From positions 1 through 64,000 of the forward strand of contig NZ_UFQC01000025.1 of the NCBI RefSeq assembly GCF_900496975.1: DNA of 64,000 nucleotides, read 5' to 3'. This document shows positions 16,748 to 25,569 of the stretch, piece by piece. Position numbers and translations under genes: made by a program. Position 1 is the first letter of the stretch. The number at the start of each line of letters is the position of its first letter. The notes under the pieces are model-generated. The model worked only from the letters and a program-made list of their open reading frames with translations, had not been told where the DNA came from and did not search any database. This DNA comes from Achromobacter veterisilvae (GTDB taxonomy: Bacteria; Pseudomonadota; Gammaproteobacteria; Burkholderiales; Burkholderiaceae_B).

Positions 16748-18625
16748 ATGGAGACACCTCAATACTGGGTCCGCGCCGACCTGTCCACCGCCGAACGCAT
16801 CCGCGAATTCGAGGCGACGCCGCTGCGGGAACGCGGCCTGCCGGACAGCACCTACGCGTTCCTGGCGCGCAGTTGCCGCCAGGCGCCGCGGGCGACGGCC
16901 ATCCGATACCTGCGCGAACCGTCCAGTTGCGGCGCGCCGGAAGACATCAGCTTCGGCCGCTTGCTGGAACGCATCCACCAGACCGCCAACCTCGTCCGCG
17001 GCGAAGGACTGGGCGCGGGCGACGTGGTCAGTCTGCTGCTGCCCAACACGCCGCAGGCGCAATACGCCCTGTGGGGCGGGCAGGCGGCGGCCGTCGTCAA
17101 CCCCATCAACTGGATGCTCGAGGCCGAGGCCATCGCCGCCATCGTGCGCGCGGCGGGCGCCCGCATGCTCATGGCCTATGGCGGCGACCCGGAGATCGAG
17201 ATCTGGGACAAGGTCCTGCGCGTGGCCGAACTCTGTCCGCAACTGCGGACCATCGTGCGGCTGGGCGGCGACCGCTCGGGCGCCGCGCCGGCCGGCCGGC
17301 GCTTCCTGGACTATGACGCCGTCATCGACGGCTACCGGGGGGATGCGCTGGATTTCGAGCGCGCCATCCTTCCGGACGACCTGGCGTCGCTGTTTCCCAC
17401 CGGCGGCACCACGGGGGCGCCCAAGCTGGTGCGGCACAGCCATTGGAACGAAGTGGTCAGCGCCTGGCTGAGCGCGGCGGTGGCGGGAATCGTCGAAGGG
17501 GAAAGCCGGCTGTCGGCGACGCCGCTCTATCACGTGGTCGGCGCGTTCGCCGGCTCGCTGGCGACGCTGGCGCGGGGCGGCACGCTGGTGCTGGCGACCT
17601 CGGTGGGCTGGAAGCACCCGAAGCTGCTGCCGCAGATCTGGCAGGTCGTCGAGGCCTGCCGGGTGAACTATCTGACCATCGTGCCCACGATCATGAACCA
17701 ACTGGTGCAGATGCCCATCGGCGCGCACGATATCTCGTGCGTCAAGGGCGTGCTGTCCGGCTCGGCGCCGCTATCGGAAAACGTGGCGCGCCGGTTCCTG
17801 GCGATGACTGGCCTGGCGGTGCGCGAAGGCTACGGCCTGACCGAGACGACCTCGGTCTGCATGATGAATCCGAAGGACGGCGAAGTGAAGACCGGCTCGG
17901 TCGGCCTGCTCTTTCCGTACCACCGGGCCCGCGTGGTCGCGCTGGACCGCCGCGAAGGCCTGCGCGATTGCGCGCCCGGCGAGGCCGGGGTGCTGGCCCT
18001 GTCGGGCCCCACGGTGTTCAGCAGCTACGCGTCGGGCGGACAGGCCGGGTTCCTGGAGCCCGGCTGGCTGGACACGGGCGACCTGGCGCGGATAGACGAG
18101 GACGGCTACATCTGGATCACCGGCCGCACGAAGGATCTCATCATCCGCAGCGGGCACAACATCGACCCCAAGGCGGTCGAGGAAGCGTTCTACCGCCATC
18201 CCCAGGTGCTGGAAGCGGCGGTGGTGGCGCGGCCGGACAGCTATGCGGGGGAAGTCCCGGTGGCCTACGTCCAACTGGTCGAAGGCGCGCGCATCGACGC
18301 GGCGCAGTTGCTGGCGGAGGTGCGGCCCGGCATTTCCGAGCGCGCGGCCGTGCCCAAGGACTGCTACATCATGGCCGGCCTGCCCAAGTCGCCGGTCGGC
18401 AAGATCCTGAAGAACCGCCTGCGCGAGGACGCCACGCTGCGAGGCTTCGACAAGGCCCTGCGCGCCGCGGGCATCGAATCCGGCTATGAACTGGCGCTGG
18501 AGTCCGGCCACGAGGTGCGCATCCGCCTGGGCGGCGCGGGCCCTGACCCGCAGCAAGTGCGCGACGCGCTGGCCAGCTTCACCACCGCCTATCTGATCGT
18601 AACGGCCGACCCGGCCTCTGTGTAG
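16748..18625 (+). CDS. AMP-dependent acyl-CoA synthetase (625 aa)
   Basis: A 625-residue adenylate-forming ligase. The phosphate-binding motif FPTGGTTGAPK is at residues 216-226, YGLTETTS follows, the hinge is GRTKDLIIRSGHNIDP and the catalytic lysine is K552 (SPVGKILKN). ATG 16748 is the first plausible start after the dehydrogenase stop (29-base gap). The C-terminal ~60 residues extend beyond the usual end of the fold. It would supply the acyl-CoA used by the dehydrogenase and crotonases of the same cluster. Confidence 0.9.
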   Translation: METPQYWVRADLSTAERIREFEATPLRERGLPDSTYAFLARSCRQAPRATAIRYLREPSSCGAPEDISFGRLLERIHQTANLVRGEGLGAGDVVSLLLPNTPQAQYALWGGQAAAVVNPINWMLEAEAIAAIVRAAGARMLMAYGGDPEIEIWDKVLRVAELCPQLRTIVRLGGDRSGAAPAGRRFLDYDAVIDGYRGDALDFERAILPDDLASLFPTGGTTGAPKLVRHSHWNEVVSAWLSAAVAGIVEGESRLSATPLYHVVGAFAGSLATLARGGTLVLATSVGWKHPKLLPQIWQVVEACRVNYLTIVPTIMNQLVQMPIGAHDISCVKGVLSGSAPLSENVARRFLAMTGLAVREGYGLTETTSVCMMNPKDGEVKTGSVGLLFPYHRARVVALDRREGLRDCAPGEAGVLALSGPTVFSSYASGGQAGFLEPGWLDTGDLARIDEDGYIWITGRTKDLIIRSGHNIDPKAVEEAFYRHPQVLEAAVVARPDSYAGEVPVAYVQLVEGARIDAAQLLAEVRPGISERAAVPKDCYIMAGLPKSPVGKILKNRLREDATLRGFDKALRAAGIESGYELALESGHEVRIRLGGAGPDPQQVRDALASFTTAYLIVTADPASV

Positions 18626-18634
18626 GAGATCGTC

Positions 18635-19432
18635 ATGTCTTATGAACTCATCCGCGTCGAGCGCATCGGCCCGGTCTGCCGCATTTACCTGAACCGCCCC
18701 GAGGTGCGCAACGCCCAGGACCGCAGCCTGCTGCGCGAACTGGACGGCGCCTTGCGCGAGGCCGAGGCCGACGACGACGTCCGCGTGGTCGTCCTGGGCG
18801 CCGTGGGCGACCATTTCTCGGCCGGGCACGACCTGAAGTCGGCGCGCGTGGAGCGCCCCAATCCGACCGTGGAACAACGCTGGAACTATGAAGAGGAACA
18901 CTTCCTCGAATACTGCCTGCGCCTGCACGACCTGAAGAAGCCGACCATCGCCCAGGTGCAGGGCGCCTGCATCGCCGGCGGATACATGGTCGCCAATATG
19001 TGCGACCTGATCGTCTGCGCCGACAATGCCTTCTTCTCGGATCCGGTCGCGCACTCGATGGGCACGGCCAGCCTGGAGGTGCTGATCCATCCCTGGGTGA
19101 TGGGCATGCGCAAGGCCAAGGAACTGATCTTCACGGGCGCGCGCCTGCCGGCGGCCGAGGCGCTTCAGATCGGCATGGTCAACCGCGTGGTGCCCGTGGC
19201 CGAACTGGAGCAGGCCACCCTGGAACTGGCCAACACCATCGCCGCCGCGCCGCCTTACGGGCTGCGCTTCACGAAGCGGTCGCTGAACCGGACCTGGGAC
19301 GCGCAGGGGTTCCGCGCGGCCATCAGCGCCCACTTCGACCTGCACCAGCTCTCCCACGTTACCGAAGAGTTCCAGGAGCACCTGAAGCGCGGGCTGGATT
19401 CGACCATCAAGCGGGCCAAGGGCCTGGCCTGA
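18635..19432 (+). CDS. Crotonase-family protein without the hydratase glutamates
   Basis: A 265-residue crotonase-fold protein, nine bases after the CoA ligase gene and preceded by TAGGAGAT. The oxyanion-hole segments (FSAGHDLKSA and IAGGYMVAN) are clear. The two glutamates that do acid-base chemistry in classic enoyl-CoA hydratases are replaced: M118 and V138 occupy their places, 20 residues apart as expected. It belongs to a subgroup with an HPWxMGxRKAKELxFTG segment. A hydratase label would be unsafe; decarboxylase, isomerase or thioesterase activity are alternatives. Confidence 0.85.
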   Translation: MSYELIRVERIGPVCRIYLNRPEVRNAQDRSLLRELDGALREAEADDDVRVVVLGAVGDHFSAGHDLKSARVERPNPTVEQRWNYEEEHFLEYCLRLHDLKKPTIAQVQGACIAGGYMVANMCDLIVCADNAFFSDPVAHSMGTASLEVLIHPWVMGMRKAKELIFTGARLPAAEALQIGMVNRVVPVAELEQATLELANTIAAAPPYGLRFTKRSLNRTWDAQGFRAAISAHFDLHQLSHVTEEFQEHLKRGLDSTIKRAKGLA

Positions 19433-19459
19433 ACCCGCCGCGAGCACAAGGAGACAGAA

Positions 19460-20248
19460 ATGGAAGACGCGAAGAAAACCGGCGAAGTGCGCATGGAGCG
19501 CGACGGCGCGGTCTGCATCATCAAGGTGGACAACGTCGCGAAGAAGAACGCCTTCTCGCCCGAGATGATGGAGCAACTGGCCCAGCACCTGACGCGGTTC
19601 GAAGAAGACGACAGCCTGTGGGTGGCGGTGCTGTGCGCCGAGGGCGAACACACCACGGCCGGCCTGGACATGCCGAAGTTCTTCGGGCCCACGGCGACCG
19701 CCCGGCCGCGCCCGGACGCCTGGGTGGATCCCTTCGGCCTGAAGCGGCGCGCCACCAAGCCGGTGATCGCCGTGGTGCAGGGGATTACCTACACCATCGG
19801 CATCGAGATCATGCTGGCCTGCGACATCGTCGTGGCCGCGGACACCGCGCGCTTCGGCCAACTGGAATCGCGCCGCGGCATCGCGCCGCTGGGCGGGGCG
19901 CATTTCCGCTACCTGTCGCGCACGGGCTGGGGCAACGCCATGTACCACCTCTTCCTGTGCGAGGAATTCGGCGCGCAGCGCGCGCTGGAGCTGGGTTTCG
20001 TGCAGGAAGTCGTGCCCTACGGGCAGCACATCGAGCGGGCGCTGGACCTGGCGCGGCGCATCTGCCGCAATGCGCCGCTGGGCATCCGCGCGACCAAGGA
20101 GGCCGCGCTGAAGTACATCGAATCCGGCGAACAGGCCGCCATCGCCTGCATTCCGCAGATCCGGGAAAAGGTCTTCGCGTCCGAGGACTTCAAGGAAGGC
20201 ATCCAGTCCTTCGTCGAGCGCCGCGAAGCCCGCTTCCAGGGCCGCTAG
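19460..20248 (+). CDS. Enoyl-CoA hydratase/isomerase-family protein
   Basis: A 262-residue crotonase with both catalytic glutamates in place: E116 (IGIEIMLACD) and E136 (FGQLESRRG), 20 residues apart as in classic hydratases. It probably hydrates the enoyl-CoA made by the dehydrogenase of this cluster. The preceding start region has AAGGAGACAG. It is the last gene of the plus-strand cluster; its stop overlaps by four bases the end of the convergent histidine kinase gene. Confidence 0.88.
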   Translation: MEDAKKTGEVRMERDGAVCIIKVDNVAKKNAFSPEMMEQLAQHLTRFEEDDSLWVAVLCAEGEHTTAGLDMPKFFGPTATARPRPDAWVDPFGLKRRATKPVIAVVQGITYTIGIEIMLACDIVVAADTARFGQLESRRGIAPLGGAHFRYLSRTGWGNAMYHLFLCEEFGAQRALELGFVQEVVPYGQHIERALDLARRICRNAPLGIRATKEAALKYIESGEQAAIACIPQIREKVFASEDFKEGIQSFVERREARFQGR

Positions 20249-21378
20249 AGCGGGTTCTCTTCGGGAACCGCGCCGGGGCCCTGGCGGCCGGGCGCGGGGA
20301 TCCTGACCGTGAGCAGGGTGCCGCCGCCTGGGGCGGGCTCCACCGACAGGGCGCCGCCCATGCGGCGGGCCCGCTCGCGCATGCCCAGCAATCCGTAGGC
20401 GCCCGGGCGCTGGCCGTCGCCGGCCATGCCCTGCCCGTTGTCGCGCACCGACAGCACGATCTCGCCGCCGTCGCGCCCCAGCCGCACCCAGACCTCGCTG
20501 GCCTGCGCGTGCTTGGCCACGTTGGTCAGGCTTTCCTGGAAGATGCGGTAAAGATGCCCCGTGGCGTCCATGTCCAGCCCCAGTTCGCCCGCCTCGGGCT
20601 CATGGCGGCAGGCCACGCCATAGCGCGTTTCGAACTGCTTCAGATGATTGGCGATGGCCGCCGGCAGGCCCAGGTGCGGCAGGGCGCTGGGATGCAGGTC
20701 CTCGGAAATCTGCCTGACCGTGGCGATGGTGTCCTGCACCAGGCCCAGGCATTCGGCCACCTGCCGTTCCAACTGGACGCGCGGGTCGCGATGGACGTCG
20801 CCCGCCAGTGTCTTGCCGATGTTGCGAGCCAGGCGGGAAATGTCGAACTTCAAGGCGGACAGCATGCCGCCGACCGCGTCGTGCAGTTCCATCGCGATGC
20901 GCTGGCGCTCGGCCTCGCGCACGGATTCGATGTGGCTGACCAGCTCCGCCAGCGCCGCTTTCGATTGCTGTAGTTCCTCTTGCCGCTGCAGCCGCAGCGT
21001 GGCGTCGATGCCCACGCCGATCACGGCGGGCTGGCCGCGGAAGTCGATCAGCCTGCCGTGGATCTCGATGGCCCGCTGCTGCCCGTCGGGCAGGCGCAGG
21101 TGCACCGTGAAGGTGGATTCCTTGTCGCCGCCCGCGAGGCGCCGCTCGTATTGCCGCATCAGCGAGTCGCGCTGCTGCGGCGGCGCGACCTTGGCCAGCG
21201 GCCGGCCGATCAGTTTTTCGCGAGGCACGCCGCAAAGCTTGGCGAAGGCCTCGTTCACGTAGACCAGGTGTTCGTGCTGGAGCAGGTAAATGCCCGCCAC
21301 GGACTGTTCGATCAGGCCTTCGAACAGCAGGCGGTAGTTGGCGTCTTCCTGGCTCAGGGGCCAGTGGAATTCTTGCAT
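20245..21378 (-). CDS. Cytoplasmic PAS-domain sensor histidine kinase (NarX/DegS class)
   Basis: A 377-residue kinase with one PAS domain (about residues 15-130: GIYLLQHEHLVYVNEAFAKL), a HisKA_3 dimerisation helix with phospho-acceptor H166 (MELHDAVGG), and a HATPase domain with DNGQGM and YGLLGMRERARRMGG. There is no transmembrane segment or signal peptide, so it senses an internal signal. ATG 21378 was chosen; a TTG at 21414 would add 12 residues. It is divergent from the Bug/response-regulator pair and is the obvious partner of the NarL-type regulator at 22527. Confidence 0.9.
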   Translation of the reverse strand: MQEFHWPLSQEDANYRLLFEGLIEQSVAGIYLLQHEHLVYVNEAFAKLCGVPREKLIGRPLAKVAPPQQRDSLMRQYERRLAGGDKESTFTVHLRLPDGQQRAIEIHGRLIDFRGQPAVIGVGIDATLRLQRQEELQQSKAALAELVSHIESVREAERQRIAMELHDAVGGMLSALKFDISRLARNIGKTLAGDVHRDPRVQLERQVAECLGLVQDTIATVRQISEDLHPSALPHLGLPAAIANHLKQFETRYGVACRHEPEAGELGLDMDATGHLYRIFQESLTNVAKHAQASEVWVRLGRDGGEIVLSVRDNGQGMAGDGQRPGAYGLLGMRERARRMGGALSVEPAPGGGTLLTVRIPAPGRQGPGAVPEENPL

Positions 21379-21403
21379 GGAGAGGCGCGGCGTAAGAAAA
21401 CGA

Positions 21404-21430
21404 TGACAGGACAATCGGCTAATTCCGACA
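21404..21430. promoter_or_regulatory. 27-bp motif, copy 2 (shared with 14843-14869)
   Basis: This second copy again reads TGACAGG, four bases, TCGGCTAA, with GACA at the end. It lies between the kinase start (26 bases away) and the Bug start (101 bases away). It contains the inverted repeat TCGG-N6-CCGA on the minus strand, suited to a dimeric NarL-type regulator. Confidence 0.65.
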
Positions 21431-21531
21431 GATTAATAAGCATGCCTCTATTTACACTGTCCACACACTAAAGGACCCCAACGTTGCATGTCAATCCGCG
21501 GGGCGTGGAGCAGGGCACTTGGAGACAGATT

Positions 21532-22509
21532 GTGCATAGACGTTCTTTCATGAAACTGGGCGGCGCCGCGTCGGTGGCCGCGATGGGGCTGCCGTTCGGC
21601 GTGCGCGCGGCGGGCGCCTTTCCCGAAAAACCCATCCGCGTGCTGGTCGGATTCTCCGCCGGGGGCGTGACGGACATCGTCGTTCGCGCCCTGGCCGAGA
21701 GCGCCTCGACCGTGTTCGGGCAGCCCATCATCGTCGAGAACAAGCTCGGCGCGGGCGGCGTCATGCCCGCCTACCAGTTGCAGAACGCGACGCCGGACGG
21801 CTACACCGTGGGCCTGATCGCGCACAGCGTTTTCCGCCTGCCTTACATCTCCAACATCAAGTGGGACCCCGCCGCCGACCTGGACTACATCATCCGCCTC
21901 ACCGGTTTTACCTGGGGCCTGGTCGTCGCGGCCGACTCGCCCATCAAGACCTTCGAGGACTACGTCGCGTATGCCCGCAAGAACCCGGGCAGGATGACCT
22001 ACGGCACCGTGGGCAGCCTGACCACGCAGCACCTGACGATGGAGCAGATCTCCGCCAGCCTGGGGCTGCAACTCACCAACGTGCCCTACAAGGGCGTGGC
22101 CGAAGCCTTGCCGGCGCTCATGGGCGGGCACATCATGTCGGTGGCCGACGCGTCTTCCTGGGTGCCGTACGTGACGTCCGGAAAAATGCGGCTGCTGGTG
22201 GTCTGGACCGAAAAGCGCGTGCCGCGCTTTCCAGACGTTCCGACGCTGCGTGAAGTGGGCATCGACATGGTGCAGACCTCGCCGTGGGGCCTTGCCGCGC
22301 CCAAGGGCACGCCGCCCGAGGCCATCCGGCGCCTGCACGACGGATTCAGGCAGGCGATGGCGCAAAAGCCGTTCCAGGACGCGCTCGCGAACTATGATAT
22401 GGAACAGCAGTACATGGATGGCGCGGCGTACCGCCAGTTCGCGCGCGACTCCATCGAGAAAGAAAACCGCATCCTCGCTTCCCTCAACGTTCCCCGCGGC
22501 GGCCAATAA
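21532..22509 (+). CDS. Bug/TctC-family binding protein with twin-arginine signal
   Basis: A 325-residue tripartite tricarboxylate receptor protein. I chose GTG 21532: it has GGAGA 10 bases upstream and gives the N-terminus MHRRSFMKLGGAAS, a good twin-arginine export motif (RRSFMK), with cleavage near RAAGA. Family signatures are PEKPIRVLVGFSAGGVTD, QPIIVENKLGAGG, TPDGYTVG and VPYKGVAEALPALMGG. It lies between the kinase and response-regulator genes, 17 bases upstream of the latter, so binding protein and regulator are co-transcribed. The ligand may be the acid degraded by the 14931-20248 cluster; this is inference. Confidence 0.9.
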   Translation: MHRRSFMKLGGAASVAAMGLPFGVRAAGAFPEKPIRVLVGFSAGGVTDIVVRALAESASTVFGQPIIVENKLGAGGVMPAYQLQNATPDGYTVGLIAHSVFRLPYISNIKWDPAADLDYIIRLTGFTWGLVVAADSPIKTFEDYVAYARKNPGRMTYGTVGSLTTQHLTMEQISASLGLQLTNVPYKGVAEALPALMGGHIMSVADASSWVPYVTSGKMRLLVVWTEKRVPRFPDVPTLREVGIDMVQTSPWGLAAPKGTPPEAIRRLHDGFRQAMAQKPFQDALANYDMEQQYMDGAAYRQFARDSIEKENRILASLNVPRGGQ

Positions 22510-22526
22510 CGCCGCAGCCAGCGCCC

Positions 22527-23153
22527 ATGATCCGTGTCCTGATTGTCGATGACCACACCATTTTCCGCGACGGCCTCAAAAGGCTGCTCGCGGAGGAGGA
22601 CGATATCAGCGTCACGGGCGAGACCGCCGACGCCTCCGAGGCCCTGAGCCTGCTGCGCGCCAACAGCTACGACGTCGTGTTGCTGGACGTCAACCTGCGG
22701 GGGCGCAGCGGCCTGGACGTGCTGCCTTCCATACGCGCGGAATGGCCGCGGTTGCCCATCATCGTGCTCAGCATGTATCCGGCCGAGCAGTACGCGCTGC
22801 GCGCCTTCGAGGTGGGGGCCAGCGGCTATGTGGCCAAGGACATGGACTCCAAGGTGCTGGTCCTGTCCATCCGCCAGGCCGCGGCGGGCGGGCGCTATTT
22901 TCCGGCCGAGCTTTCCGGCAAGGCCGCCTCCGCCATCGCGCGCGGGGAAGTGCCGCATGAAAAACTGTCGCCGCGCGAATACCAGATCATGATGCTGATC
23001 GTGCAGGGCATGCGGCTCACCGACATCGCCACCCAGCTCATCGTCAGCGTCAAGACCATCAGCACCTACCGCCAGCGCATCCTGCAGAAACTGAAGGCCG
23101 GCAGCAACGCCGAACTGGTGCAGTACGTCATCCGGCACGGCCTGATCGACTAG
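22527..23153 (+). CDS. NarL/FixJ-family response regulator
   Basis: A 208-residue regulator: receiver domain at residues 1-120 with acidic pocket D8/D9, phospho-acceptor D54 (VVLLDVNLRG) and K104 in the VAKDMD segment, then a LuxR-type helix-turn-helix at about 140-205 (LSPREYQIMMLIVQG, VSVKTISTYRQRI). It is co-transcribed with the Bug gene and probably phosphorylated by the kinase at 20245. Two copies of a 27-bp motif, one in its own promoter region and one before the acyl-CoA catabolic cluster, are candidate targets. Confidence 0.92.
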   Translation: MIRVLIVDDHTIFRDGLKRLLAEEDDISVTGETADASEALSLLRANSYDVVLLDVNLRGRSGLDVLPSIRAEWPRLPIIVLSMYPAEQYALRAFEVGASGYVAKDMDSKVLVLSIRQAAAGGRYFPAELSGKAASAIARGEVPHEKLSPREYQIMMLIVQGMRLTDIATQLIVSVKTISTYRQRILQKLKAGSNAELVQYVIRHGLID

Positions 23154-23277
23154 CCGTCCTTTCCGCCGCGCGCGGATCCCTCCTTCCGATTTTCCGCCGG
23201 CGGCCGAAAGCCGTGCCGCCGTTATCCCTTGATAAATAGGGACATTTCTGCCGCAGGAGGCCGAAAAATAATAAAAC

Positions 23278-23298
23278 ACATGAGAATCGTTTGCATTA
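23278..23298. promoter_or_regulatory. Fur-box-like sequence before siderophore receptor
   Basis: An A/T-rich stretch ends in ATGAGAATCGTTTGCATTA, which resembles the Fur consensus (GATAATGATAATCATTATC-type). It stands out against the GC-rich surroundings and lies 46 bases upstream of the receptor start. Confidence 0.7.
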
Positions 23299-23343
23299 CA
23301 CTTCCCGTCGATTTGAAGTTTCGACATGGGAAAGGAAGCCAAC

Positions 23344-25539
23344 ATGCAAGATTCTCGGCCTGCCGGCCGCCAATTTCTGGTCCGCCGGCGTTTCGCGCTT
23401 CGGCGCACTCCCTGCCTGGTGCTGATGGCGCTGGCCTGCGGCGCGGCCGCCGCGCAGGACAGCGGTGTCGCCACCCTGCCCACGGTGCAGGTGCTGGGAG
23501 AAGGGGACAACACCACCACGGAAGGAACCGGCTCGTACACGCCGCGCGCCACCGCCGCCAGCACCGGCCTGCCGCTGACGCTGCGTGAAACGCCGCAGTC
23601 CGTCACGGTGGTCACGCGCCAGCGCATGGAAGACGAGAACATGCTGTCGCTCGTCGACGTGATGTCCAGCACGCCCGGCATTTCGGTGCAGAACTACGAC
23701 AGCGAGCGCTATTCCTTCAACGCGCGCGGTTTCGGCATCAGCAACTACATGTATGACGGCGTGCCCACCAATTTCGAGGTCGGCTACGCCGCGGGCGAGT
23801 CCTCGCTGGACCCCATCATCTACGACCGCGTCGAAGTCGTGCGCGGCGCCACGGGCCTGATGTCCGGCACCGGCAACCCGTCGGCCTCCGTCAATCTGGT
23901 GCGCAAGCACGCCAACAGCCGCGAGTTCGCCGCCGACATGAGCGTCAGCGTGGGCAACTGGGACACCTATCGTGCGACCGTGGACCTGTCCACGCCGCTT
24001 TCGGCCAGCGGCAACGTGCGCGGCCGGATCGTGTCGGCCTACCAGGACAACCATTCGTACCTGGACGGCTACCAGAACGAGAAGAAGATCTTCTACGGCG
24101 TGGTGGATGCCGACATCACGTCGCGCACCACGCTGAGCGTAGGCTTCAATTACCAGGACAACGATCCGAAGCGCAGCAACTGGGGCGGCTTCCCGCTGTG
24201 GTACGCGGACGGCGGCCGCACCGACTGGGTCCGTTCGCTGAACACGGGCGCGGACTGGTCCTCCTGGGGCAGCACGACCCAGGGCGCCTTCGCCAGCCTG
24301 GAACACCGCTTCGAGAACGGCTGGACGGTGCAGGCCGTGGGCTCGCACTCCAAGAACGAGATGGACGCGAAGCTGCTGTATCTGTACGGCTGGCCCGACC
24401 GCAATACCGGACTGGGCATGGGGACGTCGCCCGCCTGGTACCTGGGCGACCGCAAGCAGAACAGCGTGGACCTCAAGGCTTCGGGCCCGTTCACCCTGTT
24501 CGGCCGCCGCCACGAGGCCGTGGTGGGCGCAAGCTTCAACCGCCAGTACGCCAATTTCGACTATCGCGAGGCCCTGAACGCGGCGCCCATGGGCAACTTC
24601 CTGGATTGGGACGGCTCGTATCCGGAACCGGACTGGAGCGATACCTCCGTCACCGCCAGCCGCTACACCACCAAGCAGACCGGCTGGTACGGCGCGCTGC
24701 GACTGAACCTCGCGGATCCGTTGAAGCTCATCGTGGGCGGGCGCTACGCGACGTGGAAGACTGATTCCGTCGGCTTCGGCGGCGGCGACCATACGGCCTT
24801 CGACAAGAGCGAGTTCATTCCGTACGCCGGCCTGCTGTACGACCTCAACGAGAACTACACCGCCTACGTCAGCTACACCGGGATCTTCAACCCGCAGAGC
24901 TACCAGGACCGCAACGGCAATTGGCTGGACCCGCTGGAAGGCAAGTCCTACGAGGCCGGCATCAAGGGCGAATTCCTGGACGGCAAGCTGAACGCCAGCG
25001 CCGCCGTGTTCCAGGTGGAGCAGGACAACGTGGCCCAGGCCGACCCCGGCTACATGGTGCCCGGCTCCGTCAACCAGGCCTATACCGCCGCGCAGGGAAC
25101 CCGCAGCCGCGGCTTCGACCTGGAGGTCTCGGGCGAAGTGATGCCGGGCTGGAACCTTGCCGCCGGCTGGTCGCACTGGACCGCGCGGGACGGCGACGGC
25201 AATGCCATCCAGACCGACCAGCCGCGCAGCCTGGTGCGCCTGTTCACCACTTACCAGTTGCCGGGCGACTGGAACCGCCTGACCGTCGGCGGCGGCGTGA
25301 ACTGGCAAAGCCACGTGTACACCATCGCCAGCGGCCCCAACGGCGATGAGCGCGTCGGCCAGGGCAGCTACGCCATCACCAACCTGATGGCGCGCTACCG
25401 CTTCAACCGCAACCTCAGCGCGCAGCTCAACGTCAACAATCTGTTCGACCGCAAGTATTACAGCCAGATCGGGTTCTACAGCCAAGGCGCCTGGGCCGCC
25501 GGCCGCAGCGCGATGCTGACCATGCGGTATCAGTACTGA
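23344..25539 (+). CDS. TonB-dependent siderophore receptor (no signalling domain)
   Basis: A 731-residue outer-membrane receptor. ATG 23344 has AAAGGAAG just upstream and gives a signal peptide ending near residue 37 (CGAAAAQ). It has no N-terminal secretin/TonB short domain; a TonB-box-like segment TVQVLG is near residue 47. The plug domain (about 75-185) has ETPQSVTVVTRQRMED and VEVVRGATGLMSGTGNPS, and the barrel ends in NVNNLFDRKYYSQIG and a terminal aromatic (MRYQY). The sequence is of the ferric-siderophore (hydroxamate/pyoverdine-like) type. The upstream Fur-like box predicts iron repression. The ligand is unknown. Confidence 0.92.
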   Translation: MQDSRPAGRQFLVRRRFALRRTPCLVLMALACGAAAAQDSGVATLPTVQVLGEGDNTTTEGTGSYTPRATAASTGLPLTLRETPQSVTVVTRQRMEDENMLSLVDVMSSTPGISVQNYDSERYSFNARGFGISNYMYDGVPTNFEVGYAAGESSLDPIIYDRVEVVRGATGLMSGTGNPSASVNLVRKHANSREFAADMSVSVGNWDTYRATVDLSTPLSASGNVRGRIVSAYQDNHSYLDGYQNEKKIFYGVVDADITSRTTLSVGFNYQDNDPKRSNWGGFPLWYADGGRTDWVRSLNTGADWSSWGSTTQGAFASLEHRFENGWTVQAVGSHSKNEMDAKLLYLYGWPDRNTGLGMGTSPAWYLGDRKQNSVDLKASGPFTLFGRRHEAVVGASFNRQYANFDYREALNAAPMGNFLDWDGSYPEPDWSDTSVTASRYTTKQTGWYGALRLNLADPLKLIVGGRYATWKTDSVGFGGGDHTAFDKSEFIPYAGLLYDLNENYTAYVSYTGIFNPQSYQDRNGNWLDPLEGKSYEAGIKGEFLDGKLNASAAVFQVEQDNVAQADPGYMVPGSVNQAYTAAQGTRSRGFDLEVSGEVMPGWNLAAGWSHWTARDGDGNAIQTDQPRSLVRLFTTYQLPGDWNRLTVGGGVNWQSHVYTIASGPNGDERVGQGSYAITNLMARYRFNRNLSAQLNVNNLFDRKYYSQIGFYSQGAWAAGRSAMLTMRYQY

Positions 25540-25569
25540 CGCGGGACGGAAGCGGAGGCGGACCGCCGC

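Noticed and set aside
17771..20029. Long minus-strand open frame over the ligase and crotonase genes
   Set aside because: No family motifs; low-complexity Arg/Ala/Gly/His composition typical of a GC-rich shadow frame.
23296..25485. Long minus-strand open frame over the siderophore receptor
   Set aside because: Antisense to a clear TonB receptor; Val/Ala/His-rich shadow without domain.
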